NCBI GenBank assembly: GCA_947307055.1
Contig: CAMZHX010000004.1
Location: forward strand, 87,475 to 151,474
Source: an uncultured Selenomonadales bacterium
Lineage (GTDB): Bacteria > Bacillota > Negativicutes > Selenomonadales > Selenomonadaceae
Length of the DNA: 64,000 nt
Reading direction: 5' to 3'
Part shown: piece by piece, positions 17,371 through 26,303 of the stretch
How the letters are laid out: every line of letters begins with the position of its first letter
Position numbering within the stretch: the first letter of the stretch is position 1
Made by a program: the position numbers and the translations under genes
Notes under the pieces: model-generated
Told to the model about the DNA's origin: nothing
The model's database searches: none
What the model saw: the letters and a program-made list of their open reading frames with translations, nothing else

Positions 17371-19584
17371 ATGAAAGTGCTTGGCTCGATAAAAAATTTT
17401 TTTGATACCGGCTCGCGAGTAAAAGTCCCTACGATTTTGCAAATGGAGGCAGTCGAATGCGGCGCGGCGTCGCTTGCAATGATTTTAGCTTATTATGGGA
17501 AGTGGATACCGCTAGAAAAGTTGCGTCAAGAATGCGGCGTCACTCGCGACGGTTCCAACGCCGAAAATATTTTGAAAGCCGCTGAAAATTTCGGTTGCGT
17601 AGCCAAAGGCTTTGCCGGTCGTCCGGTTGCCCTGCGCAGAAAGGCAAAAAATAATTTCCCGCTAATTTTGTTTTGGGAGTTTAGGCATTTCGTCGTGCTC
17701 GAAGGCATTAAGGGCGACACGGTTTATCTTAACGATCCGGCAATGGGTCGGCGTAAATTGCTTTGGAAAGATTTTTTGCCGTCGTATACCGGCGTTTATC
17801 TCCAAATCCGACCCGGCGAAAATTTTCGCAAAGAAGGTCATCGCTATAACGTCTTCAAAGCTCTTGCCTCTAAGCTCACGGAAGACAAATGGGCAGTTTT
17901 ATTCGTCCTGATACTCGGTCTTTGCATGATTATTCCAGGACTCGCCGTCCCCGTCTTAAATCAAATTTTTATTGATGACATTTTGTCGATGAAACGACCC
18001 GATTGGATAAGAACTTTACTCATCACAATGGCGGGGACTGTAATTTTCATAGGCTTTTTGAACTGGTTGCGGGCATCGGTTCTGACATTCTGGCAAAAAA
18101 AATTAACGCTCGTCGACTCGTCAAAATTCTTTTGGCACATTATACGCTTGCCGCTAACATTTTTTCAGCAAAGATACGCCGCCGATATTGCCTCACGTAT
18201 CCAATACAACGAGGCAAATGCCGCAGTCATCTCGAATCAAGCGGCAACTGCCGTATTGGATTTTTTTATTGCGCTTTTCTATTTGGCGTTGCTGTTCCAG
18301 TATAGCGTGGAGCTGACTTTAATCGGCGTTTCAATAAGTTTTATAAATCTTTTGCTGGTAGCTTACATGCGGCGTCGGCTCGTCGATTTGAATATGAAAG
18401 TTCAGCAGGACGCGGGCAGGGAATACGGCGTCTTGATGGGCGGGCTGATGATGATTGAGAGCATAAAAGGTTCCGGCAATGAGGGCGAATTTTTTTCAAA
18501 GTGGGCGGGCTATAAAGCAAAGGTTATAAACGGCATGCAAGAAATACAACTCTGGACATTGAAAGTAAAACTTTTGCCCAGCCTTTTTGCCGGCGTTAAT
18601 GGCGCGCTAATCATGGCGATTGGCGGTTTCTCGATTATGGAAGGCGTTATGACTGCTGGCGTATACATGGCATTTCAAAATTTGCTCGGTAAATTTCAAG
18701 AGCCGTTCAATAACTTGCTGATGTTGGGAAATACACTTCAGGCGATTGAAATGCAAATGCAACGCCTCGACGACGTGCGCAAGTACGAAATCGACCGCTT
18801 GAATTATTCCGAGAATCAAGCAAAAGATTGCTCGCGCGAAAGACTTTCCGGCGATTTGGAATTGAAAAATATTTCGTTCGGCTACAGTCCGCTTGACCCG
18901 CCGCTACTCGAAAATTTTAATCTGCACATAGAGCCGGGACATTGGGCGGCAGTAGTCGGGGCGTCGGGCAGTGGTAAATCAACACTCGCCAAAATCGTCG
19001 CAGGGCTTTACGAGGAATGGGCAGGCGAAATTCTCTTTGACGGGATAAAACGTCGCGACCTTCCGCGCCATATCATCGTAAATTCTCTGTCGACTGTCGA
19101 CCAAGATGTTTTTCTGCTGACCGGCTCGGTGCAGGAAAATATTTCGCTGTTCGACGGCACGATTTCTAAAAGCGAAATTGTTCAGGCCGCGAAGGACGCT
19201 TGCATTCACGACGACATTATCCGACTTAACGGCGGCTATGATGCGCAAGTCACGGAGGGCGGCAATAATTTTTCTGGCGGACAGCGTCAACGCTTGGAAA
19301 TTGCGCGGGCTTTAGCAGTCAATCCTTCCCTGCTGATTCTCGACGAAGCAACTTCCGCCCTCGACCCAATGACCGAACATCGCGTGCTCGATAATATAAG
19401 GCATCGGGGTTGCTCGTGCTTAATCATAGCGCACAGACTTTCCACGATTCGCGACGCTGATGAAATTATTGTTTTGGAGCGCGGAAAAGTTGTTGAGCGC
19501 GGCACGCATAAAGAAATGATTCAGCACGACGGCGCGTACCGCAGATTGATTGAGGAGAGAAACACGCAAGAAAATGTTGACTAA
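17371..19584 (+). CDS. NHLM peptidase/permease/ATPase: C39-type bacteriocin ABC exporter
   Basis: A 737-residue three-part exporter. The N-terminal C39 peptidase has its triad: Cys30 in VECGAASLAM, His106 in WEFRHFVVLEG and Asp122 in NDPAMG. A six-helix permease follows (about 180-450), then an ATPase with Walker A GASGSGKST, signature SGGQRQR and Walker B LLILDEATSALD. C39 exporters cut leader peptides after a double glycine while exporting the core. The precursor at 22417 carries such a site (VAGG), so it is the likely substrate. The ATG at 17371 follows CAGGAGCAG and lies 1 nt after the upstream stop. A TTG at 17305 inside the upstream gene is not used. Family length is about 700-750, so the gene is intact. 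Confidence 0.93.
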   Translation: MKVLGSIKNFFDTGSRVKVPTILQMEAVECGAASLAMILAYYGKWIPLEKLRQECGVTRDGSNAENILKAAENFGCVAKGFAGRPVALRRKAKNNFPLILFWEFRHFVVLEGIKGDTVYLNDPAMGRRKLLWKDFLPSYTGVYLQIRPGENFRKEGHRYNVFKALASKLTEDKWAVLFVLILGLCMIIPGLAVPVLNQIFIDDILSMKRPDWIRTLLITMAGTVIFIGFLNWLRASVLTFWQKKLTLVDSSKFFWHIIRLPLTFFQQRYAADIASRIQYNEANAAVISNQAATAVLDFFIALFYLALLFQYSVELTLIGVSISFINLLLVAYMRRRLVDLNMKVQQDAGREYGVLMGGLMMIESIKGSGNEGEFFSKWAGYKAKVINGMQEIQLWTLKVKLLPSLFAGVNGALIMAIGGFSIMEGVMTAGVYMAFQNLLGKFQEPFNNLLMLGNTLQAIEMQMQRLDDVRKYEIDRLNYSENQAKDCSRERLSGDLELKNISFGYSPLDPPLLENFNLHIEPGHWAAVVGASGSGKSTLAKIVAGLYEEWAGEILFDGIKRRDLPRHIIVNSLSTVDQDVFLLTGSVQENISLFDGTISKSEIVQAAKDACIHDDIIRLNGGYDAQVTEGGNNFSGGQRQRLEIARALAVNPSLLILDEATSALDPMTEHRVLDNIRHRGCSCLIIAHRLSTIRDADEIIVLERGKVVERGTHKEMIQHDGAYRRLIEERNTQENVD

Positions 19585-19598
19585 GGAAGTGAGAGCCT

Positions 19599-22343
19599 TT
19601 GAAACTCGTTGAAGGCGAGCGTTATTGTTTGCCGGAAGAAAATTCTTTTGTCGAGGTGACGGCGGGCAAGGTCGAAGTTTATGCCGTCGCGCACGAAAAG
19701 GAAAATTTCCGCCAAATGTACTTAATGGAATTGAACGCGGGCGAGGCGGCTTTCCCTTCCTTTGATGACTTTGAGAAAATAAAAATCGAAGTGCACGCCC
19801 TGACGGATTCCGAGTTGAAAACAGTTTCGGCAAATGAGATTGCTCCGGCTGAACTCGCCAGGCTTATGCGCACATGGTTTAAAAATTTAATGGCGTTGCA
19901 TTGGCTCAGACTTTTGGCGGATAAGGGCGACGACACATTAGAGACTTGGCTTGACAGCTCGGTTATCGGCGACGAATTGGACAATCAATCGCTCTGGGAG
20001 ACTTTCATTGATAACGAAAGTATTTTCTCGATGATGTTAGGCGTGCGATTTCAAGCCGAAGATGTTAAAGTTGCCAATCGAATTGCCCGCCGCTTAAAGC
20101 AAAAAAATCGTCTCGTTGAAAATACTCTGTCAATTTTGTTGGGAAAAGATACTGTGCCTGCCGAAGAAGGTAGCTCCGGAAATACAAAGTTTGAAGAGGT
20201 CGCCTTTGCAATTCGTTGTGCGCTCAAAGCCTTGCATATGCCGAGCCGGTCAGTTAATCTCGCGCCGGAAATGGTAAGGAAGCTCGACAAGTTCGGCATA
20301 ACGCAACGGCTTGCGCAAAAAGTCGGAATGGGTTTGCGGCGCATAACTTTGGAGGATAATTGGTATCGTGGCGATAGCGGCGTTATTTTAGTCTTCCACA
20401 ATGGCGACGACAAAACAAAAGAATTAGGCGTTTGCTTGCCGCAGACGGAAAATCACTATCGGCTGATTACTCTTTCAAATCCCGATGGCGTCGAAGTCAC
20501 AGAAAAAATTGCGGCGGCTCTCGACAAAGAAGGCTTTGCCTGTTATGCGGGGTTGCCGCCCGAAAAAATCGGCTTAAAAGATTTGCTGAAGTTCGCCTAC
20601 AATCAAACTTGGTCGACGGATTGGCGCACGATTCTTATCGCAAGTTTTGCTATGGGCTTTATCCCGATTATAACGCCGATTGTCACTGAAACAATTTTCG
20701 CCGACCTCATACCGATTCTTGACCGGCAGGGCTTAGCGACCGTCGCGCAAGTTGCAATGGTTGCCGGCTTTACTTCTGCCGCGCTAAGTGTCGTGCGTTC
20801 CGTAGCACTGTTGCGATTCTCCGTCCATGTTGATATGGCTTTGGAATCAGCGATGTTAGCGCGAGTGCTCGCCTTGCCGACGAAATTTTTCCGCCAATTC
20901 ACGTCGGGCAATTTGGCGGCGCGTATGCAAGGGCTTAGCAAAATTCAATCCTTTTTGGCGGGAGAAACCGTCGGTATTGTATTTAACTTTGCCTTTGGCT
21001 TTTGGAGCTTGGGGTTGATGTGTTATTACAGCGTGAAGTTGACGGGCGCGGCTCTGCTCATCTGGATTATTTACGCGCTGATTTCCTTTTTCATTTTGAA
21101 TCGGCTGACCAATTTTAACCGCAAACAAATTAAAGCATTCAATGAGACGGCGGGCATATTGCAACAAATTTTTACGGGCTTAACCAAATTTCGCGTAAAA
21201 GGCGCGGAGGAAGATGCCTACAATTTGTGGGGGAAAAAATTCGGCGAGGAATGGAAATGGACTTACGCCGTTCGTTGGCAAAAAAATTACACGACAATTT
21301 TATCAGCCATGCAACCGATTTTGTTGTCGATGATTCTTTACTTTGTCGCCTTCAAAGAGATTGCTGAGGCGGCGGCGACGGGTGCAACTTCTACAGGTGC
21401 CGCAAGTGCTACAGATGCCTCAGCCGATTTAGTGAGCACGGGATTGACTGCCGCCACGTTCATAGCGTTTCAAGCGGCGTATTCGGCATTCAACACCGTG
21501 CTTATCGGGATTTTTCCTGCCATTCAAGAATTCGTCGCGATTCGTCCGTTGTTGGAGAATTTGCAACCGATATTGGACGCCGAACCGGAAAGTTCACCGG
21601 ATAAGCCGGAGGCCGATGTACTTTCGGGCGCGATTGAAGTCGAAGGGCTAACTTTTTCCTATGGCGAAAATTTACCCGACGTTCTTAAAGACGTGACCTT
21701 CAGAATCAAGGCGGGCGAATGCGTTGCCTTAGTCGGCAGTTCGGGCTGTGGCAAAACTACTTTGATGAGATTGTTATTGGGCTTCGAGCAACCTAAAAGC
21801 GGCGCGATTTATTACGACGGCTATGACTTGTCCGAGATGTCAGCGGCGTCAGTTCGTGCGCAAATGGGTGTTGTCTTGCAAGGCGGGCAACTTATGACCG
21901 GCAACATTTTCTATAACATTGTCGGCATGAGTAATTTGACGATTGAGGACGCATGGGCGGCGGCTAAGGCGGCGGGCATTGATGAAGATATTCGCCAAAT
22001 GCCAATGGGTATGAATACAATTATTTCCGAAGGCTCAAGCAATATCAGCGGCGGTCAACGCCAACGCCTTTTGATAGCTCGCGCCCTTGCCGCCAAACCC
22101 GCCATTATAATTTTGGACGAGGCAACCAGCGCACTAGATAACCGCACGCAAGCCATTGTCACTGAAAGTCTTGACCGGCTCAAGTCTACGCGAATTATCG
22201 TTGCGCACAGACTTTCCACGATTCGCAACGTCGACAAAATTTTTGTACTAGACGGCGGGCGCATTGTCGAGAGCGGTACTTTTGATGAACTCGTCGCTAA
22301 GGGCGGAATGTTTGCAGGTTTCGTGAAACGCCAAATCGTATGA
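19599..22343 (+). CDS. NHLM ABC transporter, ATP-binding/permease protein
   Basis: A 914-residue protein with a long N-terminal part (about 1-330) lacking C39 residues, a permease (about 340-660, starting near WRTILIASFAMGFIPIITPI) and an ATPase with Walker A GSSGCGKTT, signature ISGGQRQR and Walker B IIILDEATSALD. This layout is the second ABC component of NHLM leader-peptide systems, always found beside the C39 protein, with which it may form a heterodimer. It starts at TTG 19599 behind AAGGAAGTGAG, 14 nt after the previous stop; the reading MKLVEGERYCLPEEN fits the family start. An Ala/Thr/Ser-rich loop (ATGATSTGAASATDASAD) interrupts the permease and is probably a periplasmic linker. Confidence 0.92.
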   Translation: MKLVEGERYCLPEENSFVEVTAGKVEVYAVAHEKENFRQMYLMELNAGEAAFPSFDDFEKIKIEVHALTDSELKTVSANEIAPAELARLMRTWFKNLMALHWLRLLADKGDDTLETWLDSSVIGDELDNQSLWETFIDNESIFSMMLGVRFQAEDVKVANRIARRLKQKNRLVENTLSILLGKDTVPAEEGSSGNTKFEEVAFAIRCALKALHMPSRSVNLAPEMVRKLDKFGITQRLAQKVGMGLRRITLEDNWYRGDSGVILVFHNGDDKTKELGVCLPQTENHYRLITLSNPDGVEVTEKIAAALDKEGFACYAGLPPEKIGLKDLLKFAYNQTWSTDWRTILIASFAMGFIPIITPIVTETIFADLIPILDRQGLATVAQVAMVAGFTSAALSVVRSVALLRFSVHVDMALESAMLARVLALPTKFFRQFTSGNLAARMQGLSKIQSFLAGETVGIVFNFAFGFWSLGLMCYYSVKLTGAALLIWIIYALISFFILNRLTNFNRKQIKAFNETAGILQQIFTGLTKFRVKGAEEDAYNLWGKKFGEEWKWTYAVRWQKNYTTILSAMQPILLSMILYFVAFKEIAEAAATGATSTGAASATDASADLVSTGLTAATFIAFQAAYSAFNTVLIGIFPAIQEFVAIRPLLENLQPILDAEPESSPDKPEADVLSGAIEVEGLTFSYGENLPDVLKDVTFRIKAGECVALVGSSGCGKTTLMRLLLGFEQPKSGAIYYDGYDLSEMSAASVRAQMGVVLQGGQLMTGNIFYNIVGMSNLTIEDAWAAAKAAGIDEDIRQMPMGMNTIISEGSSNISGGQRQRLLIARALAAKPAIIILDEATSALDNRTQAIVTESLDRLKSTRIIVAHRLSTIRNVDKIFVLDGGRIVESGTFDELVAKGGMFAGFVKRQIV

Positions 22344-22359
22344 AACTTTGCATATATTC

Positions 22360-22388
22360 TTGCAAGCGATAAATTTATGTTATATAAT
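22360..22388 (+). promoter_or_regulatory. Promoter of the precursor-peptide gene
   Basis: TTGCAA (22360-22365), 17 nt, then TATAAT (22383-22388). It starts 17 nt after the exporter stop codon and gives the precursor its own strong transcription, as is usual for peptides needed in excess over their enzymes. The dapF promoter at 46189 has the same -35 and spacing. Confidence 0.75.
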
Positions 22389-22416
22389 ACGGAAAAATTT
22401 TAAGGAGGATTTTAAA

Positions 22417-22686
22417 ATGGTATTGAACGAAGAACAGAAAGCTAACCTCTCGGAAGAGTTAATCGCGAAGGCTATGCAGTGCGAGACGCCGGAAGAACTC
22501 GTCGAACTGGCCAAGACCGAAGGCTATGACCTGACTTTGGAAGAGGCGGAAGCTTATCTCGACGAAATGGACGACTTCGAGCTCGACCGCCAACAACTTA
22601 AATCGGTAGCGGGCGGCTATTGTCCGAGCGATTGCGGTTGCCGTAATCAAGGTTATCCATTTGGGGAGTGTCCTGATAAGAAATAG
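22417..22686 (+). CDS. RiPP precursor peptide, Nif11-like leader with four-Cys core
   Basis: An 89-residue precursor. ATG 22417 is set by AAGGAGG at 22402-22408 and by the promoter just upstream; a TTG at 22348 lies before the promoter and is rejected. Residues 1-67 are an acidic helical leader with the Nif11-like pattern EELVELAKTEGYDLTLEEAE and a closing LKSVAGG double-glycine site. The 22-residue core starts YCPSDCGC and ends GECPDKK, with Cys at core positions 2, 6, 8 and 18. The neighbouring radical SAM/SPASM enzyme could form thioether or other carbon links, so a sactipeptide- or ranthipeptide-like product is possible; the actual bond type cannot be read from sequence. Leader removal by the C39 exporter is expected. 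The gene is too small to classify further, but its context is decisive. Confidence 0.88.
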   Translation: MVLNEEQKANLSEELIAKAMQCETPEELVELAKTEGYDLTLEEAEAYLDEMDDFELDRQQLKSVAGGYCPSDCGCRNQGYPFGECPDKK

Positions 22687-22830
22687 CAGGCAGCTGATGT
22701 CCTAGCGATTGCAATTTCAACGGTGATTGTAGTTGCTATTCTGAAAGAATTTTTTGAGTGTGATAACAAAGAAGGCAAGCCTTTCGACGCCAAAGCATAT
22801 TTTCAAGCAGGAGGAATGCAAGGTAAATGA
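22687..22830 (+). pseudogene. Decayed second core-peptide copy
   Basis: Just after the precursor stop, a different frame reads AGS, a TGA at 22695-22697, then CPSDCNFNGDCSCYSERIF up to a TGA at 22755. This matches the AGGYCPSDC core start of the intact precursor, with TGA in place of Tyr. Dropping one T from the six-T run at 22750-22755 would continue as ECDNKEGKPFDAKAYF and end at a TGA (22828-22830) that overlaps the start of the radical SAM gene as ATGA. FECDNK also matches GECPDK of the intact core. The copy therefore looks like a former tandem core or second precursor tail, killed by one nonsense change and one frameshift. No leader is present. Confidence 0.6.
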
Positions 22831-24422
22831 GGTTAAGCACCTATGAAATAATTCTGCCGCTTTTGGACAAGGACGAAAAAGAAATTGCAGATTATCGGCT
22901 GATGGTGAATGGGCTTTACGGCGCGTTTGACATCGTTGCAAAGGAAGACTGCGAAAAAATTTCGGTGGGCAAATTTGCTGAACTGCCACTCGCGACTTTG
23001 GAACGGCTGCTACTTAGAGGACATCTCACGCGCAAAAACGAATCTGAAGAATTTGCCGATATGAAATTACTTTCTCGCCTGCACAAAAAAATTTACGGCG
23101 GCTATAGCATCGGACTAATTATCATGCCGACCTACAATTGCAATTTCCGTTGCCCCTATTGCTTTGAGCAACACCGCTTGAACAAGGGACGGGATTGGCT
23201 TTCCAAAACCATAAGCGACGAAATGATTGGGGCTATCTTCTCCGCGCTGAAAAATTATAAGTCGAGAGGCTACGACGTTGACCACTGCACTTTTTATGGC
23301 GGCGAACCTTTTTTGGCAAAAAATCTTCCCGTCGTGCGCAAAATCGCCGAACATTGTCGCGAACTCAATATGGAAATGGGCGCAATCACTAACGGTTACG
23401 ACCTCGAAAATTATCGCGAATTCTTCAAGGAATTTAAATTTGAATCGTTGCAAATAACGGTTGACGGCGTGGGTAAAGTCAATGACCGGCGAAGAGTTCA
23501 TAAAGACGGCGTCGGCACTTACGAAAAGATTTTGGCAAATGTCGAACTCGCGTTGGAGCTGGGCATAAGAGTTTCTTTGCGCGTAAACATTGGGCTTGAA
23601 AATCTTCACGGCATGAAAGATTTGATTGACGACCTCAAGGCGCGCGGCTTTATCGATAAGGAAAATGAACGCGCCGCCGAAGAAAAATCCTTGAGAGAAA
23701 TCGACCCTAAGGCAAAGACTAAGCGCGGCAGATTTTCTTATTACTTCAAATCCACAAACAATGACTTTAAGCACGAAAAAGCTACTCTCCGCGAAAAAGA
23801 TATTCTCGACGAGCTGATAAAATACGGCTTCACCACCGAAGAAGCTTTCGACCTTGAATCTCAATATTCAGTCGCCGGCAGATTAAAAAATCTCTTCCAA
23901 AAGAAAAGTTTTTCGCCATTTGCTCCGATGTATTGCGGCGCGGAAAGAAGTATGGCAGTTGTCGACCCCTACGGAAAGATTTTCCCATGTTGGGATTTCG
24001 TCGGCAAAGATGATAAAGCTATGGGGTTCGTCGATATTAAAACCGGACGTTTTCTTTTTGGCTTCGACAAGGCAAAATGGAAAACTCGCACCGTCGATAT
24101 TATGGAAAAGTGCAAAACCTGTCCTTATTGCTTTATTTGTCGCGGCGGTTGCGCCTCTCGTGCCGAACATAATACCGGCAACTGTTTCCGCGAAGATTGC
24201 GGCGAAAGTAAGGAAATTTTCAACCTTGTTGCCTCATTGATTGCCGGTGCTCATTGGCAAGAACATCACGTGGAAGAATTGTCGCTATCTTTGGCAGGTC
24301 CTCTGTCACGTCTTACTGAAAAGGAACGCGAAACTATCATGACGACCAAAAGTCAGAAAGAAATTTTCGACATTGCCAAGGCTTTGGGAGTTATGCCGGA
24401 AAAAGTTCAGGAGAATTCATAA
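22827..24422 (+). CDS. Radical SAM/SPASM peptide maturase
   Basis: A 531-residue enzyme. The radical SAM cluster motif CNFRCPYC (CX3CX2C, residues 105-112) follows an N-terminal region of about 95 residues that may bind the leader. A GGEP-like motif (FYGGEPFLA) marks S-adenosylmethionine binding. The C-terminal SPASM region is Cys-rich (MYCGAERS, IFPCWDF, CKTCPYCFICRGGC, GNCFREDCGE) and should hold extra iron-sulfur clusters. Such enzymes modify RiPP core residues, often by Cys-to-carbon thioether links. The ATG at 22827 overlaps the end of the decayed core frame (ATGA), and the stop overlaps the next gene (TAATG), so maturation genes are coupled. The substrate is inferred to be the peptide at 22417. 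Confidence 0.92.
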   Translation: MRLSTYEIILPLLDKDEKEIADYRLMVNGLYGAFDIVAKEDCEKISVGKFAELPLATLERLLLRGHLTRKNESEEFADMKLLSRLHKKIYGGYSIGLIIMPTYNCNFRCPYCFEQHRLNKGRDWLSKTISDEMIGAIFSALKNYKSRGYDVDHCTFYGGEPFLAKNLPVVRKIAEHCRELNMEMGAITNGYDLENYREFFKEFKFESLQITVDGVGKVNDRRRVHKDGVGTYEKILANVELALELGIRVSLRVNIGLENLHGMKDLIDDLKARGFIDKENERAAEEKSLREIDPKAKTKRGRFSYYFKSTNNDFKHEKATLREKDILDELIKYGFTTEEAFDLESQYSVAGRLKNLFQKKSFSPFAPMYCGAERSMAVVDPYGKIFPCWDFVGKDDKAMGFVDIKTGRFLFGFDKAKWKTRTVDIMEKCKTCPYCFICRGGCASRAEHNTGNCFREDCGESKEIFNLVASLIAGAHWQEHHVEELSLSLAGPLSRLTEKERETIMTTKSQKEIFDIAKALGVMPEKVQENS

Positions 24423-26188
24423 TGGAGAAGCCAAAATTACCCGTCAAAAATTTTTTAGCGCATCTTCGCCGCCAAGCCGTATCGGAAATAATTTCGGACG
24501 AGTGTTTGGCGGCTTTTTCAAATGTCGAGGCGCAATACGGCAATGAAATTAGTTCTGGGAGCGGCTATGAAATAAGGCTCGGCGACCCTGCGCGCTACGT
24601 CGATTACATATTGACTGCCAACGAAGAAAATATCCCGTTTGTAGATTTTATCTGGGTTGAAATTGATTACGAACAATTTGCGTCTGATAAAAAAATCGAG
24701 CCGTGTTTTTTTGTCGACGTCACCCCGAAAGACGGCGATTATACGGAATTTTGGGATAAAGTTTTGCCGCTATTTATGGGCGAGCAAAGAGCGCGTAAAC
24801 TTCGTGCGCCGCTGGACAATTTGATTGCGAATTTGCCTGAAGGCTCGCATATAAAACAAATCGGCACGATGACCGGGCGCGGCGAACTCGACATAATGCG
24901 CCTTGCCGTATTACTTCGCAAGTGGGAAGATATTTGCCCCGCGCTGGAGAAAATCGGTTGGAAAGGCGACATCAAAGCTTTATGGGCGGCGATTGAACCT
25001 TGGCACGAAAATTTTGGCGTAGCAATAACTTTCGATTTGAGCGAAAAGGGCGTTCATGACAAAATGGGCTTTGAATTGTTCCCGCGCTGGCGTCATCCTC
25101 TGCTGGTCGATAGATTTATTGCGCGGTTGGAGCGTTCGGGCTTGTGTTTGAAGTCGAAAGGCGACGCGCTCCGCCGTTGGATAAGAATTCTTCCCGATGC
25201 CGACCCGTTTATCCAGACCAATATTCACTATTTCAAGCTGAATTATCTGGACGGGAAAATTACCGAGGCGAAAGCGTACATTGAGCAGACGCCGCACCTT
25301 GCCCACCATTATTTTCCCAATTATTATCGCCCGCTTTACGTCGAATTCATTTTGAAGGACGAAAACACGTTGCCGATTGCTACCGCGCTGAAATATCTTT
25401 ATGATTGCGCAGAAAATAATATTCGGCGCGTCAAATTTTCGGGCGACGTTGCAAATTATGAACATCTCGACCGACTTTTGACGGAGTGCAAAGCGGCAGG
25501 AATTATTGCAACGGTTGAATTGTCCGGCAAATTTACTCGCGAGCAATTACAAGAGATGATAGCGGCGGGCGCAGGCGAATTTGTTGCCGATATTGAAAAT
25601 CCCGCGCTGAAAATTTTGCAAGAACTCAACTTTGCTGACGTTATGGCGAAATGGTTCATGGACGGCGAAAATTTCCTCGACCTTGAGCAAATAACAAAGC
25701 ATGCTGAATCGCTCGGCGTGAAAGAATTGATTATAACCGGCATGAAACCGCACGACGTAAAAAAATCTGCTCCGAGCCGCGAAGCTTTGGAACAGACCGC
25801 AAACTTTATCAGCAACTACGAAAAAACTTCCGCGCAAATGAAATTATCCGTTGAGCCGTGTTTTTTTGTGCTTAAAGCGTTCATGGGCGGCGAAGACCCT
25901 AAAAAAAATCCAAATCGCGGCATAAATCGCGGTTGCACGGCAGCGCGAAATCATTTCTGCATTACGTCGACAGGAAAATTTTCTCCCTGCAAGTTCATTC
26001 CCGCCGAAAAAGCAAATTCAATCGCCGATTATTGGGAGAAATCCCCGACGCTTAAAAATTTCCGCACATTGGAAGAAAATCACAAGGAAATTTGCAAGGA
26101 TTGCAGTTATAAGCGGCGTTGCTTGCCGTGTCCCGCGCTCATTCTAAATTGCCCGCTTGCAAGTTATAAATCCGCGTTATCCCGATAA
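24422..26188 (+). CDS. Radical-SAM-like protein lacking the cluster motif, with SPASM-type C-terminus
   Basis: 588 residues. Residues 1-300 form a domain I do not recognise (GVHDKMGFELFPRWRHPLL). From about residue 303 the chain reads like a radical SAM barrel: strand RPLYVEFIL, helix, then RRVKFSGDVANYEHLDRLL where GGEP would be. The loop that should carry CX3CX2C is absent. The last 90 residues have a SPASM-like Cys pattern (GCTAARNHFCITSTGKFSPC, then CKDCSYKRRCLPC and a final C). It therefore appears unable to bind the radical SAM cluster yet may keep auxiliary clusters. It is translationally coupled to the active maturase (TAATG) and may be its partner, a leader-binding scaffold or electron carrier. 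That role is inference. Confidence 0.75.
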   Translation: MEKPKLPVKNFLAHLRRQAVSEIISDECLAAFSNVEAQYGNEISSGSGYEIRLGDPARYVDYILTANEENIPFVDFIWVEIDYEQFASDKKIEPCFFVDVTPKDGDYTEFWDKVLPLFMGEQRARKLRAPLDNLIANLPEGSHIKQIGTMTGRGELDIMRLAVLLRKWEDICPALEKIGWKGDIKALWAAIEPWHENFGVAITFDLSEKGVHDKMGFELFPRWRHPLLVDRFIARLERSGLCLKSKGDALRRWIRILPDADPFIQTNIHYFKLNYLDGKITEAKAYIEQTPHLAHHYFPNYYRPLYVEFILKDENTLPIATALKYLYDCAENNIRRVKFSGDVANYEHLDRLLTECKAAGIIATVELSGKFTREQLQEMIAAGAGEFVADIENPALKILQELNFADVMAKWFMDGENFLDLEQITKHAESLGVKELIITGMKPHDVKKSAPSREALEQTANFISNYEKTSAQMKLSVEPCFFVLKAFMGGEDPKKNPNRGINRGCTAARNHFCITSTGKFSPCKFIPAEKANSIADYWEKSPTLKNFRTLEENHKEICKDCSYKRRCLPCPALILNCPLASYKSALSR

Positions 26189-26215
26189 AAAATAATTTAC
26201 ATGACTTTAGATACA

Positions 26216-26254
26216 AATACATCGGCAAAAATATTATCCGGTGTATTTTTTTTT
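26216..26254 (+). terminator. Terminator after the maturase genes
   Basis: AATACATCGG (26216-26225) pairs with CCGGTGTATT (26238-26247) over 10 bp with one wobble, then runs into nine T. It separates the maturase genes from the TolC gene, which has a TATAAT at 26267-26272 but no clear -35 box. Confidence 0.8.
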
Positions 26255-26303
26255 GCCTGAATCAAGTATAATGAACTAAATCCGGATTCAGAGGTGCAAA
26301 GTC

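Noticed and set aside
22687..22830. Open frame continuing after the precursor stop (reads VLAIAISTVIVVAIL), possibly a readthrough extension with a membrane segment
   Set aside because: The other frame in the same DNA shows clear similarity to the core peptide (CPSDC), so the hydrophobic reading is more likely an accident of that decayed sequence.
26252..26272. TTGCCT with TATAAT as a tolC promoter
   Set aside because: The spacing is only 8 nt. The TATAAT may still be a -10 box, but no acceptable -35 was found.
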